DNA of 64,000 bases from Streptomyces nigrescens (GTDB lineage Bacteria; Actinomycetota; Actinomycetes; Streptomycetales; Streptomycetaceae), in the NCBI GenBank assembly GCA_024349765.1, contig AP026073.1, forward strand, positions 6,076,001 through 6,140,000, in the 5' to 3' direction. Positions 8,590-19,246 of this stretch are shown one piece after another (within the stretch, counting starts at the first letter, position 1; every line of letters starts with the position of its first letter). Position numbers and translations under genes: made by a program. The notes under the pieces were generated by a model. The model saw only the letters and a program-made list of their open reading frames with translations, was not told the origin of the DNA and did no database searches.

Positions 8590-8830
8590 CTCCCCCAACG
8601 GGAGGTGACGGGCCGGAGGGGCCGGTTGTGGGGACGTAAAGCGTCAGCAGTCCCCACAACCGGCCCCGGAGGCCCGTCACCGCACCCACAAACCACCCAG
8701 CCCGCCGCAGGCGCAACGGCGAACAACACCCGCGGCGGAACAGACGGCTACGTACGGGGCGCCGCAAAGCGCAACGGCGAGCAACAACCGCGGCGGGACA
8801 GCCAAGTACGTGGGCGGCACCACAAAGCGC
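8590..8830. repeat. Repeat cluster, right side of the NCS1 gene
   Basis: This 241-base block is the inverted counterpart of the cluster at 6281-6790. A long hairpin (8607-8678) is followed by two units of the 57-60-base family at about 8711-8770 and 8771-8830 with the cores CGCAACGGCGA and TACGTGGG. It fills the whole spacer between the NCS1 stop and the convergent TetR-type gene, ending five bases before that stop codon. Confidence 0.8.
8607..8678. repeat. Long hairpin, copy 2 (inverted)
   Basis: Arms 8607-8635 and 8650-8678 with loop GTAAAGCGTCAGCA, the reverse complement of the loop in copy 1. Compared with copy 1 only two bases differ, and they are opposite each other in the stem (T:A becomes G:C), so pairing is kept. 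It sits between convergent genes and could serve as a terminator for both. Confidence 0.85.
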
Positions 8831-8834
8831 AAGC

Positions 8835-9422
8835 TCAGAGCACCTGCCCGCTGGTGACCCGCCGCAGCGCCGCCGCCAAGTCGTGCCCCGTAGGAAGCGC
8901 GTCGGGGGTGACCAGGGACTGGACCATCAGGCCGGTGAGGAGGGCCTGGTAGAAGGAGCCGACGACGCGGGCCGCCTCGGCGTCGACCTCCGTGTCGGGG
9001 ACGCCCTCGAAGATGGCGACCAGCCCCTCGCCGCCCTCCGGCAGTACGGCCCCGATCGCCTCCCGCAGGCCCTCGTCGCGCGGGAGCAGCCCCAGCACCT
9101 CGACCTGGGCGGCAATGAACTCCGGTTCCGTGGCGATGTGTTGGAGCACCCGGTCCCAGGTCTCGGCGAACCGCTCCAGCGGATCGGCGGAGGTCCGCGT
9201 GCCCTCCGTGGCGGCCGGCGCCTCGGCCATGCTCGCGCCCCACTCCTCGCTGGACGCGATCACCGCCTGGCGCATCAGGGCGTCCTTGGAGCCGTAGTGG
9301 TAGCCGATGGAGGCGAGGTTGGCGCCGGAGGCGGCCACGATGTCGCGGGCGGTGGTACGCGCGTACCCCTTCTCCAGCAGGCAGCGCTTGGCGCCTTCCA
9401 GAAGATCTTCACGGTGTCCCAT
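8835..9422 (-). CDS. TetR/AcrR family regulator
   Basis: The 195-residue protein begins with a TetR-type DNA-binding domain: LEKGYARTTARDIVAASGAN then LASIGYHYGSKDALM, the classical helix-turn-helix with the YHYGSK recognition end. The remainder is an all-helical ligand and dimer domain with no recognisable ligand class. It is convergent with the NCS1 permease, so it may control itself or the genes upstream rather than the permease. The ATG at 9422 is the first start of the frame. Confidence 0.9.
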   Translation of the reverse strand: MGHREDLLEGAKRCLLEKGYARTTARDIVAASGANLASIGYHYGSKDALMRQAVIASSEEWGASMAEAPAATEGTRTSADPLERFAETWDRVLQHIATEPEFIAAQVEVLGLLPRDEGLREAIGAVLPEGGEGLVAIFEGVPDTEVDAEAARVVGSFYQALLTGLMVQSLVTPDALPTGHDLAAALRRVTSGQVL

Positions 9423-9501
9423 GACGGCAGCCTAATCGCCGGCATACGCTCGTACCAGACGGGTGTCTTATACGTACGTCTACGGCGACCAGGTCCCTGC
9501 G

Positions 9502-9517
9502 CATGCCCATGGGCATG
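9502..9517. promoter_or_regulatory. 16-bp perfect palindrome upstream of the TetR gene
   Basis: The sequence CATGCCCATGGGCATG reads the same on both strands and lies 80-95 bases upstream of the TetR-type start. A dimeric regulator could bind it; autoregulation by the TetR protein is a guess from position. It is also in the downstream region of the PRC-barrel gene. Confidence 0.35.
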
Positions 9518-9541
9518 TCCTTGAGCACGCCCATGCGCCGG

Positions 9542-10141
9542 TCACCGGCCCCCCTCGCCACCGGGCCCCTCCGCACCCCTCTTCCTCCGCTCCTCAGGGG
9601 GCGTGGCCTCGGGCGTCTGCTCGGTGTCGCGCCGGGTGTCGTCCGGCCGGCCCTCGCGGGTGCGCTCCCCCGCTCCGGCCCCGGCCATCGGCCGGTCGAA
9701 CAGTTTGTTGCGCTCGCCCGGCGTCCGCGGCGAACGCCCGGTCTCCGTTCCGGGACGCGGCCCGGTGGGCCGCACCGCGTTCGTGCCGCCCGGCTCGCCG
9801 TGGGCGGGGTCCGTGGCGACCGGCCGGATCAGCCCGTAGTGGCGGTACAGCTCGGTCTCTTCGGACGGGTCGAGGTGCGCGTCGGCGTCGATCCGCGGGG
9901 CTTTCTTGATCGTCTCCTTGGCGTGCGGAACGTGCAGTTCGTCGCCGGTCCGGCGGGCTCCGGCGAGCGGGATGAACGTCTCCTTCATCCCGAAGAGGCC
10001 GGTGCGCACGGTGATCCACTCGGGCTCGTTGGTGGCGTCGTCCCGGTAGACCTGCTGCACCGTGCCCACCTTCGCGCCGTTCGCGTCGACCACGTGGAGG
10101 CCGGTCAGCTTCTGCGGGGTGTCTCCCAGAGGTGCGTTCAT
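9542..10141 (-). CDS. PRC-barrel domain protein
   Basis: The 199-residue protein starts at an ATG with GGAAGGAG eight bases upstream. Residues 1-90 form a PRC-barrel-like domain (LTGLHVVDANGAKVGTVQQV, then EPEWITVRTGLFGMKETFIP), a small beta-barrel also found in photosynthetic reaction centre H subunits and RimM. It is followed by a short DPSEETELYRHYGL motif typical of these actinobacterial proteins and then by about 85 residues of Pro/Gly/Arg/Glu-rich sequence that is probably disordered. Such proteins are often stress-associated in Streptomyces, but no specific function is known. Confidence 0.8.
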   Translation of the reverse strand: MNAPLGDTPQKLTGLHVVDANGAKVGTVQQVYRDDATNEPEWITVRTGLFGMKETFIPLAGARRTGDELHVPHAKETIKKAPRIDADAHLDPSEETELYRHYGLIRPVATDPAHGEPGGTNAVRPTGPRPGTETGRSPRTPGERNKLFDRPMAGAGAGERTREGRPDDTRRDTEQTPEATPPEERRKRGAEGPGGEGGR

Positions 10142-10429
10142 GGGTCTCGCTCCTTCCGCACGCGCCGGTGCGGCACGCACAGTTCCCATTGCGCGACGCC
10201 CGCTTCCGGCTTGCGACTCGAAAGGCCACGGGAGTGCCGGGCCGGGCGGCCCCGGGAGCCCCCTCGCGGCTCCCCCGACCCCACCCCCCGCTACGCCATT
10301 CGGGTGAATGCCTGACCGGCCGGCCGCACGGGCCGCACCCGCGGGGCGTGCGTACGAGGCCGGCACGCGAACGGGCCCGGACCCCGCCGAAGCGGGAGCC
10401 GGGCCCGTTGACCTGCGAAGACCGTCCGG
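10142..10429. other. Spacer between the PRC-barrel gene and serA with terminator
   Basis: No gene is supported. The right end (10370-10409) contains the serA terminator. The left end holds the Shine-Dalgarno and presumably the promoter of the PRC-barrel gene; no clear -10/-35 pair was identified. Confidence 0.4.
10370..10409 (-). terminator. serA terminator
   Basis: An 11-bp perfect inverted repeat (AACGGGCCCGG / CCGGGCCCGTT) with an inner CCCCG/CGGGA pairing lies 20 bases after the serA stop. No T run. Confidence 0.8.
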
Positions 10430-12022
10430 TCAGTGACCGAGGTTCACCGCGCGTACGGACGTCGCGCCGATCTCCTCGGAGATCTCGTTGAGCACGTTCG
10501 CCGGAATGGTGTCGTCGACGGTCAGCACGACCAGCGCCTCGCCGCCGACGTCGGCCCGGGAGACCTGCATGCCGCCGATGTTGATGCCCGCCTCGCCCAG
10601 GATGCGGCCGACCGTGCCGACGACGCCGGGGCGGTCGGTGTAGCGCATGAACGCCATGTGGTCGGCGAGCGTGAGGTCGATCGAGTGGTCGCCGACCGCC
10701 ACGATCTTCTGGACGTTCTTGTGGCCGGCGAGCGTGCCGGAGATCGACACCTCCTCGCCGCCGGCGAGCGTGCCGCGCACGGTGACCACGTTGCGGTGCT
10801 CGGGCGACTCGCTGCTGGTCGTCAGCCGCACCTCGACGCCGCGCTCCTGCGCGAACAGCGGGGCGTTGACGTAGGACACCGTCTCGTCCACCACGTCCTC
10901 GAACACGCCCTTGAGCGCGGAGAGTTCGAGCACCTTGACGTCGTGCTGGGTGATCTCGCCGTACACCTCGACGTCGAGCCGCATCGCCACCTCGCCGGCC
11001 AGCGCGGTGAAGATCCGGCCGAGCCGCTCGGCCAGCGGCAGCCCGGGCTTGACGTCCTCGGCGATCACGCCGCCCTGGACGTTGACCGCGTCCGGCACCA
11101 GCTCGCCGGCCAGCGCCAGCCGCACCGACTTGGCGACCGCGATACCGGCCTTCTCCTGCGCCTCACCCGTCGAGGCGCCCAGGTGCGGGGTGCACACGAC
11201 CTGGTCGAACTCGAACAGCGGGGAGTCGGTGCAGGGCTCGACGGCGTACACGTCCAGGCCCGCGCCGGCCACCCGGCCCTCCTTGAGCGCGCTGGCCAGC
11301 GCCACCTCGTCGACGATCCCGCCGCGCGCGGCGTTGACGATCCGGACCGACGGCTTGACCTTGTGCAGCGCCTCGTCGCCGATCAGGCCGATGGTCTCCG
11401 GCGTCTTGGGGAGGTGGACGGTGATGAAGTCGGCGACCTCCAGCAGCTCGTCCAGGGTCAGCAGCTTGACGCCCATCTGCGCGGCGCGGGCCGGCTGGAC
11501 GTACGGGTCGTAGGCGACGACCTTCATGCCGAACGCCGACATCCGCTGGGCGACCAGGACGCCGATCCGGCCGAGGCCGACCACACCGAGGGTCTTCTCG
11601 CTGAGCTCGACGCCGGTGTACTTGCTGCGCTTCCACTCGCCGTTCTTGAGCGCGGTGTTGGCCTGCGGGATGTTCCGCGCGGTGGCGACCAGCAGGCCGC
11701 AGGCGAGCTCGGCGGCGGTGACGATGTTGGAGGTCGGGGCGTTGACGACCATCACGCCGGCCTTGGTGGCGGCGGAGACGTCGACGTTGTCCAGGCCCAC
11801 GCCGGCGCGGGCGACGACCTTCAGCTTCTTGGCGGCGGCGATCGCCTCGGCGTCGATCTTCGTGGCGCTGCGCACCAGGACGGCGTCGACGTCGACGATG
11901 GCGGGGAGCAGTTCGGCACGGTCCGCGCCGTTGCAGTGCCGGATCTCGAAGTCCGGGCCGAGGGCGTCGACGGTGGCGGGCGACAGCTCTTCGGCGATCA
12001 GTACGACAGGTTTCGAGCTCAC
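10430..12022 (-). CDS. serA: D-3-phosphoglycerate dehydrogenase
   Basis: This 530-residue enzyme oxidises 3-phosphoglycerate to 3-phosphohydroxypyruvate, the first step of serine synthesis. The N-terminal catalytic halves flank a Rossmann domain (VVGLGRIGVLVAQR), with the catalytic Arg in NAARGGIVDE and the His-containing TPHLGAST. The C-terminal part has the intervening (ASB) domain and a final ACT domain (RYTDRPGVVGTVGRILGEAG), the form that is feedback-inhibited by serine. I chose the GTG at 12022 (product starting SSKPVVLIAEELSP) because it matches the usual N-terminus. It lies downstream of ilvC, separated by a terminator, so it is probably its own unit. Confidence 0.95.
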   Translation of the reverse strand: MSSKPVVLIAEELSPATVDALGPDFEIRHCNGADRAELLPAIVDVDAVLVRSATKIDAEAIAAAKKLKVVARAGVGLDNVDVSAATKAGVMVVNAPTSNIVTAAELACGLLVATARNIPQANTALKNGEWKRSKYTGVELSEKTLGVVGLGRIGVLVAQRMSAFGMKVVAYDPYVQPARAAQMGVKLLTLDELLEVADFITVHLPKTPETIGLIGDEALHKVKPSVRIVNAARGGIVDEVALASALKEGRVAGAGLDVYAVEPCTDSPLFEFDQVVCTPHLGASTGEAQEKAGIAVAKSVRLALAGELVPDAVNVQGGVIAEDVKPGLPLAERLGRIFTALAGEVAMRLDVEVYGEITQHDVKVLELSALKGVFEDVVDETVSYVNAPLFAQERGVEVRLTTSSESPEHRNVVTVRGTLAGGEEVSISGTLAGHKNVQKIVAVGDHSIDLTLADHMAFMRYTDRPGVVGTVGRILGEAGINIGGMQVSRADVGGEALVVLTVDDTIPANVLNEISEEIGATSVRAVNLGH

Positions 12023-12253
12023 GTGGTCTTCAGTCCTCACTAGTCCTTCGCGGACGGCCGTCCCGACGGCCGAAGGCGGTGAAGGGGGAAAGCCGCGTGG
12101 AAGACGCACGACATTGTGAGCCTGAACGCGCTTGTGATGGGCAGTGTAGTGGCGGTGGGGGGCGCGTCCTGTGCCGTTGCGGAAGGATCACCCGTGCGTG
12201 GTTCTACGCGGTGGACAAGGCGCCGCGGCGGAGCGCGGCCGGTCATACGGACG

Positions 12254-12282
12254 AGGGGGCCGCGAGTGTTTCGCGACCCCCT
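12254..12282 (-). terminator. ilvC terminator
   Basis: A stem of AGGGGG / ACCCCCT-type arms plus CGCGA / TCGCG with a short loop, starting 12 bases after the ilvC stop. It ends the ilvBNC transcript before serA. Confidence 0.7.
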
Positions 12283-12293
12283 GTCCACTGCCC

Positions 12294-13929
<1,636 letters not shown>

Positions 13930-13957
13930 GGTCTTCTCTCTTTCGCTCTTCGTCGTC

Positions 13958-15817
13958 TCAGTCGTCTTCGTTGTCGCCGAAGTCGGGACGCACGCCGCGG
14001 GCGGCCATGACCTCGTCGTTGGAGGTGCCGGCGGCGACCATCGGCCACACCTGGGCGTCCTCGTGGACGATGAAGTCGATCACGACCGGGCGGTCGTTGA
14101 TGGCATTGGCCTCTTCGATGACCTTGTCGAGGTCGGCCGGGTCCTCGCAGCGCAGTGCGACGCAGCCCATGGCCTCGGAGAGCTTGACGAAGTCCGGGAT
14201 GCGGGTGCCCGCCGAGGGCTGCTTGCCGTCCGCTTCGGGGCCGCTGTGCAGCACGGTGTTGGAGTAGCGCTGGTTGTAGAAGAGGGTCTGCCACTGGCGG
14301 ACCATGCCCAGCGCGCCGTTGTTGATGATCGCGACCTTGATCGGGATGTTGTTCAGCGCGCAGGTGACCAGTTCCTGGTTGGTCATCTGGAAGCAGCCGT
14401 CACCGTCGATCGCCCAGACCGTGCGGTCCGGCTGGCCGGCCTTGGCGCCCATCGCGGCCGGCACGGCGTAGCCCATGGTCCCGGCGCCGCCGGAGTTGAG
14501 CCAGGTGGCGGGCTGCTCGTACTTGATGAAGTGGGCGGCCCACATCTGGTGCTGGCCGACGCCGGCGGCGTAGATGGTGTCGGCGGGGGCGAGCCTGCCG
14601 ATCCGCTCGATGACCTGCTGCGGGGACAGGCTGCCGTCGTCCGGCAGGTCGTAGCCCAGCGGGTAGGTCTCCCGCCAGCGGTTGAGGTCCTTCCACCAGG
14701 CGCTGTAGTCGCCCTTGTGGCCGGCGTCGTGCTCGGCCTGGACGGCCACGATCAGGTCGGCGATGACCTCGCGGGCGTCACCGACGATCGGCACGTCCGC
14801 GGCGCGGTTCTTGCCGATCTCCGCCGGGTCGATGTCGGCGTGCACGACCTTGGCGTACGGCGCGAAGGAGTCCAGCTTGCCGGTGACCCGGTCGTCGAAG
14901 CGGGCGCCGAGGGTGATCAGCAGGTCGGCCTTCTGCAGCGCGGTGACCGCGGTGACCGAGCCGTGCATGCCGGGCATGCCGACGTGCTGCGGGTGGCTGT
15001 CGGGGAAGGCGCCCAGCGCCATCAGGGTGGTGGTGACCGGGGCGCCGGTCAGCTCGGCGAGCACCTTCAGCTCGGCGGTGGCACCGGCCTTGAGGACGCC
15101 GCCGCCGACGTAGAGCACCGGGCGCTTGGACTCGGCGATCAGCCGGGCGGCCTCACGGATCTGCTTGGCGTGCGGCTTGGTCACCGGGCGGTAGCCGGGC
15201 AGGTCGGTGTGCGGCGGCCAGCTGAACGTGGTCTGCGCCTGCAGGGCGTCCTTGGCGATGTCGACCAGGACCGGGCCGGGACGGCCGGTGGACGCGATGT
15301 GGAACGCCTCGGCGATCGTCTTGGGGATCTCGGCCGGGTCGGTGACCAGGAAGTTGTGCTTGGTGATCGGCATCGTGATGCCGCAGATGTCCGCCTCCTG
15401 GAAGGCGTCCGTGCCGATCGCCTTCGACGCCACCTGACCGGTGATCGCGACCAGCGGGACGGAGTCCATGTGGGCGTCCGCGATCGGGGTGACGAGGTTG
15501 GTGGCACCCGGGCCCGAGGTGGCCATGCAGACCCCGACCTTGCCGGTGGCCTGCGCGTATCCCGTGGCGGCGTGTCCGGCGCCCTGCTCGTGGCGGACGA
15601 GGATGTGCCGGACCTTCGAGGAGTCCATCATCGGGTCGTACGCCGGCAGGATCGCACCGCCGGGGATGCCGAACACGGTGTCGGCCCCGACCTCCTCCAG
15701 CGCACGGATGAGGGACTGCGCGCCCGTGACGTGCTCGACGGTGGCGGTCGGCTGCGGTCCGCCGGCGTTACGGGCCCGCGGCTGCGGATGGTGGGCCCCG
15801 GAGGCCTGCTCGGTCAT
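13958..15817 (-). CDS. ilvB: Acetolactate synthase large subunit
   Basis: A 619-residue thiamine-diphosphate and FAD enzyme that condenses two pyruvates, or pyruvate with 2-oxobutyrate, at the start of branched-chain amino acid synthesis. The catalytic glutamate sits in [14 protein letters not shown], and the ThDP/Mg2+ motif is [19 protein letters not shown]. The ATG at 15817 ([10 protein letters not shown]) has GAGAAGAG eight bases upstream; the frame is open upstream but that part is the leader region. Expression is very likely set by the leader peptide and attenuator at 15875-15993. Confidence 0.97.
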   Translation of the reverse strand: MTEQASGAHHPQPRARNAGGPQPTATVEHVTGAQSLIRALEEVGADTVFGIPGGAILPAYDPMMDSSKVRHILVRHEQGAGHAATGYAQATGKVGVCMATSGPGATNLVTPIADAHMDSVPLVAITGQVASKAIGTDAFQEADICGITMPITKHNFLVTDPAEIPKTIAEAFHIASTGRPGPVLVDIAKDALQAQTTFSWPPHTDLPGYRPVTKPHAKQIREAARLIAESKRPVLYVGGGVLKAGATAELKVLAELTGAPVTTTLMALGAFPDSHPQHVGMPGMHGSVTAVTALQKADLLITLGARFDDRVTGKLDSFAPYAKVVHADIDPAEIGKNRAADVPIVGDAREVIADLIVAVQAEHDAGHKGDYSAWWKDLNRWRETYPLGYDLPDDGSLSPQQVIERIGRLAPADTIYAAGVGQHQMWAAHFIKYEQPATWLNSGGAGTMGYAVPAAMGAKAGQPDRTVWAIDGDGCFQMTNQELVTCALNNIPIKVAIINNGALGMVRQWQTLFYNQRYSNTVLHSGPEADGKQPSAGTRIPDFVKLSEAMGCVALRCEDPADLDKVIEEANAINDRPVVIDFIVHEDAQVWPMVAAGTSNDEVMAARGVRPDFGDNEDD

Positions 15818-15874
15818 CTGCGTCTCTTCTCGAAGCTGAGGGTTTTGACGGGATTTGTGAGGTTGCTGTGCAAC

Positions 15875-15908
15875 AAAAAACCCCTCGTGCCGGGTGGCAA
15901 GCGAGGGG
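15875..15908 (-). terminator. ilvB attenuator (Rho-independent terminator in the leader)
   Basis: Read on the minus strand, CCCCTCG pairs with CGAGGGG and TGCC with GGCA inside, followed at once by six T residues (15875-15880). A T-run terminator is rare in this genome. It lies between the leader peptide stop (15952) and ilvB (15817), exactly where transcription attenuation would act. Confidence 0.85.
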
Positions 15909-15951
15909 AGCGCGTCGGTGCGGTCTGCTGGGCGGCGTAAGGGGCCCAGCT

Positions 15952-15993
15952 TCAGCCGACGCGCTTTCCAAGTACGAGAATTCGGGTGCGCAT
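15952..15993 (-). CDS. ilvB leader peptide, 13 aa
   Basis: ATG at 15993 with GGAGGG eight bases upstream opens the 13-codon frame [13 protein letters not shown], which ends in TGA. It contains consecutive Ile-Leu-Val and a further Leu and Val, the three amino acids made by the downstream pathway. Ribosome stalling at these codons when branched-chain aminoacyl-tRNAs are scarce would allow an antiterminator to form and block the hairpin at 15875-15908. I recall such a leader upstream of ilvB in other Streptomyces; the coding call here rests on the sequence itself. Confidence 0.85.
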   Translation of the reverse strand: MRTRILVLGKRVG

Positions 15994-16026
15994 GGCACTG
16001 ACCCTCCCCCTCTCGTGCACCGAGTG

Positions 16027-19000
16027 TCAAGTGGGTGGGACGGAGGTCTCACTATTTGAGCGCAATGGGGGATGCACCATGGCCTCCGGACCGGCCAGAC
16101 CCCCACGTCGGGCGGGCACTCCGCTGCCGCTGAGCACCACCGCGCGCCCCTGTCCCGCGTGGTCGGGAACGGGGTAACCGGTACGGGTCAGCGCCCGGCG
16201 CAGCCGGTGCTCGTCGAGCGGGCCGGAGAAGGCCAGGCCCATGCCGTGCGTGCAGCCCATGGAGCGCAGCGCGAGGACCTGTTCGGGCAGGTCGACGCCG
16301 TCCGCGACGGTCTGCATGCCCAGGTCGCCGGCGATCCGCAGCAGTCCGGCGGTGATCTTGTGCAGCCGGGAGGACTCCACCACGCCGTCGACCAGGCCGC
16401 GGTCCAGCCGCAGGACGTCGACGGGCAGCCGGCGCAGCGCGGTGATCGCGGCGTACCCGCTGCCGAAGCCGTCGAGGGCGATCCGTACGCCGAGCCGGCG
16501 CAGGGCGACCAGCCGGCGCTCCAGGTCGTCCAGCGGGATCCGGGAGTCACTTTCGGACAGTTCCAGGACGAGCTCCCGGGCGGGCAGGCCGTGCCGGGTG
16601 AGGAGCGCTTCGACACCCTTGGGGGACAGCGCGCGGTCCAGCAGCCGGCGGGCGGAGAGCCGGACCGCGACCGGGATCTGATGGCCGGCGCGGTGGCGCG
16701 CGGCGGCCTGCCGGACGGCCTCCTCCAGCTGCCAGCGGTCGAGCTCCGCGGCGCGGTCGCCGCCGTCGGTGTACCGGCCGCGGTCCCCGACCCGGAGGAA
16801 TTCGGCGGGGGTGAACAGGATGCCCTCGGCGGAGCGCCAGCGGGCGTGCGCGGCGACCGCGGTGACCCGCCCGGTGGCCAGGTCGACCACGGGCTGGTGC
16901 AGCAGCGCGAATTCGCCCTCGTTGAGGGCCGTGCGGAGCTTGGAGGCGAGCTCGGCGCGGTGCGCGACCTCGTCCTGCATCTGGGGGGCGTAGAGCTCGA
17001 CCCGGCCCTTGCCGGCCTGCTTGGCGCGGTACATCGCGAGGTCGGCGTTGCGGAGCAGGCCGGCGGGGGTGACGCCCGGTTCGGCGAAGGCGACGCCGAT
17101 GCTGGCCGCCACGCGGACGTCCCGGCCGTCGATGCGGTACGGCTCGGAGAGCTTGATGCGCAGCCGGTCGGCGATCTCGTGGATGCGGAACTCGCGGGCC
17201 GCGCGGTCGCGGGTGCCGTCGCCGGTGATCAGCGCGGCGAATTCGTCGCCGCCCAGCCGGGCCGCTATGTCGCCGGCGCGGACCGAGTCGGCGAGCCGGC
17301 GGGCGGCCTGGATCAGCAGTTCGTCGCCGGCCTGGTGGCCGATGGTGTCGTTGACCTGCTTGAAGCCGTCGAGGTCGATGTAGAGCACGGCGGTGTCGTG
17401 GTCACTGGCCCGCCGGCCGGTGACGGCCTGGGTGACGCGTTCGGTGAACAGCGCGCGGTTGGGCAGATCGGTGAGCGCGTCGTGCGAGGCGTTGTGCTGG
17501 AGCTGGGCCTGGAGCCGGACGCGTTCGGTGACGTCGCGGGAGTTGAAGATCAGGCCGCCGTGGTGGCGGTTGACCGTGGACTCGACGTTCAGCCAGCCGT
17601 CGACGCCGGAGCGCTGTCCGCCGGCGCGGAAGCGGCATTCGATGCGGGTGGTCGGCTCGTCCTGCGGATCGGCGGCGAGGAACCGGCGGACCTCGTGCAC
17701 CACCCGGCCGAGGTCCTCGGGGTGGATCAGCGTGGCGAGTTCGGAGCCGATCAGCTCCTCCGCGTCGCGGCCGTAGACGCCGGCGGCGGCCGGGCTGACG
17801 TAGCGCAGCACGCCGGAGGGCGCGGCGATCATGATGACGTCGCTGGAGCCCTGCACCAGGGAGCGGAAGTGGTTCTCCTTCTGGGCGAGTTCGTGGGTCA
17901 GGGTGATGTTGTCGAGCAGCATGATCCCCTGGCGGACGACCAGGGCGAGCACGACCGTGCAGCCGGTGAAGAGGACCACGCGGTCGATCCGCCGCCCGTC
18001 GAGAACGTTGGTGAGGATGCCCAGGGTGCAGACCGCGGCGGCCAGATACGGGGTGAGCGCGGCGAGCGAGCCGGCGAGCGGACGGCTGCCGTGCGGGACG
18101 CGGACGGCGGCGGGCTCGGCGAGCTCCTCCGGCTCCTCCTCCTCGGCCCGGCGGGCGACCCACGGCGCGTACGCGAGCAGCATCGAACCGGCGAACCACC
18201 CGGCGTCCAGGATCTGCCCGGAGCGGTAGTGCTCGCGCAGCAGCGGGGAGCTGAACAGGGCGTCGCACAGCACCGTCAGCGCGAGCGCGGCGATGGCGGT
18301 GTTGACGGCCGAGCGGTGCACCGAGGAGCGCCGGAAGTGCAGGACCAGGACCATGCTGACGAGCACGATGTCCAGCAGCGGATAGGCCAGTGACAGGGCG
18401 CTCTGCGCCACGCTGCGGCCCTGGAAGTGGGCGGTGTGCGCGAGCGCGAGGCTCCAGGAGAGGGTGAGGAGCGAGCCGGCGATCAGCCAGGAGTCCAGGC
18501 CCAGGCAGACCCAGCCGGCCCGGCTCACCGGGCGCTTGGCGAGCACCAGCAGGCCGACGATGGCCGGCGGCGCGAACAGCAGGAAGCAGAAGTCGGCCGG
18601 CGAGGGGCTGGGCACGGTCTCGCCCAGGATGACCTCGTACCAGCCCCATACGCCGTTGCCGATGCCGGCCATCCCCGAGGAGGCGGCGAACAGCATCCAG
18701 GCCGGCCGGAACCGGCTGCGGTGCCGGCGGGCGTACAGACCACAGGAGAAGGCCGCGACCAGGGCCGCGAAGCTGAGGCCGAAGTCCCCCATGAACAGGG
18801 CGACTTCGGTGGACCCCCAGCCGAAGGCGGCACCGAGGGCGTAGCCGCCGCAGACCACGGCCAGGACGACCTGTGGCACCGGGCTCGGCGGACTGCCGGC
18901 CGGCGTCGGTGGCCTGGAGAGCATCGCCCCGGGGGCGCTCACCGCACTCTCCCGTGGTCCCGTGTCGTCCGGCGCCTCGCACGGGGCGCCCGGTGGTCCC

Positions 19001-19152
19001 GCCGCTTCTCCGCGGGCGCTCGTGGATCCCGCATCTCGCGGATCGTCCATCGGCCGTACATCGCCCGTCGCCCCCCTCGCGTTCCGGATCTCGCATCGCG
19101 CCGCGGCTGTCCCGGCGCGATCCCCGCTCGGACGATACACCAGTTCCGTCAC
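16027..19152 (-). CDS. Membrane PAS-GGDEF-EAL protein with degenerate EAL domain
   Basis: Up to 1041 residues. About residues 93-410 hold eight or nine membrane segments, a PAS domain spans about 425-550, GGDEF about 560-735 and EAL about 745-990. The GGDEF motif (634-638) is intact, with an RxxD inhibitory site (RAGD, 625-628) five residues before it, so diguanylate cyclase activity with product inhibition is expected. The EAL domain has lost its key residues: EAL is AAH (767-769), the metal-binding Asn is Arg 831, the DD pair is DG (894-895) and EGVE is DGVD. It is therefore unlikely to be a phosphodiesterase. The start is uncertain: GTG 19152 has no clear ribosome site and ATG 19050 is an alternative. 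Confidence 0.9.
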   Translation of the reverse strand: MTELVYRPSGDRAGTAAARCEIRNARGATGDVRPMDDPRDAGSTSARGEAAGPPGAPCEAPDDTGPRESAVSAPGAMLSRPPTPAGSPPSPVPQVVLAVVCGGYALGAAFGWGSTEVALFMGDFGLSFAALVAAFSCGLYARRHRSRFRPAWMLFAASSGMAGIGNGVWGWYEVILGETVPSPSPADFCFLLFAPPAIVGLLVLAKRPVSRAGWVCLGLDSWLIAGSLLTLSWSLALAHTAHFQGRSVAQSALSLAYPLLDIVLVSMVLVLHFRRSSVHRSAVNTAIAALALTVLCDALFSSPLLREHYRSGQILDAGWFAGSMLLAYAPWVARRAEEEEPEELAEPAAVRVPHGSRPLAGSLAALTPYLAAAVCTLGILTNVLDGRRIDRVVLFTGCTVVLALVVRQGIMLLDNITLTHELAQKENHFRSLVQGSSDVIMIAAPSGVLRYVSPAAAGVYGRDAEELIGSELATLIHPEDLGRVVHEVRRFLAADPQDEPTTRIECRFRAGGQRSGVDGWLNVESTVNRHHGGLIFNSRDVTERVRLQAQLQHNASHDALTDLPNRALFTERVTQAVTGRRASDHDTAVLYIDLDGFKQVNDTIGHQAGDELLIQAARRLADSVRAGDIAARLGGDEFAALITGDGTRDRAAREFRIHEIADRLRIKLSEPYRIDGRDVRVAASIGVAFAEPGVTPAGLLRNADLAMYRAKQAGKGRVELYAPQMQDEVAHRAELASKLRTALNEGEFALLHQPVVDLATGRVTAVAAHARWRSAEGILFTPAEFLRVGDRGRYTDGGDRAAELDRWQLEEAVRQAAARHRAGHQIPVAVRLSARRLLDRALSPKGVEALLTRHGLPARELVLELSESDSRIPLDDLERRLVALRRLGVRIALDGFGSGYAAITALRRLPVDVLRLDRGLVDGVVESSRLHKITAGLLRIAGDLGMQTVADGVDLPEQVLALRSMGCTHGMGLAFSGPLDEHRLRRALTRTGYPVPDHAGQGRAVVLSGSGVPARRGGLAGPEAMVHPPLRSNSETSVPPT

Positions 19153-19246
19153 TCAGCGACATAGGGTATCTACGGAGCGTGACGGCGTGCGGGGTGGTGA
19201 ATACCCACCGCAGTCGTACGGCCCCGTAGCGCCATCCGCGCCCCGG

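Noticed and set aside
16025-16030. TTGACA on the minus strand upstream of the ilvB leader as a -35 box
   Set aside because: No -10-like hexamer lies 16-18 bases downstream, where the sequence is GGAGGG, so a promoter there is not supported.
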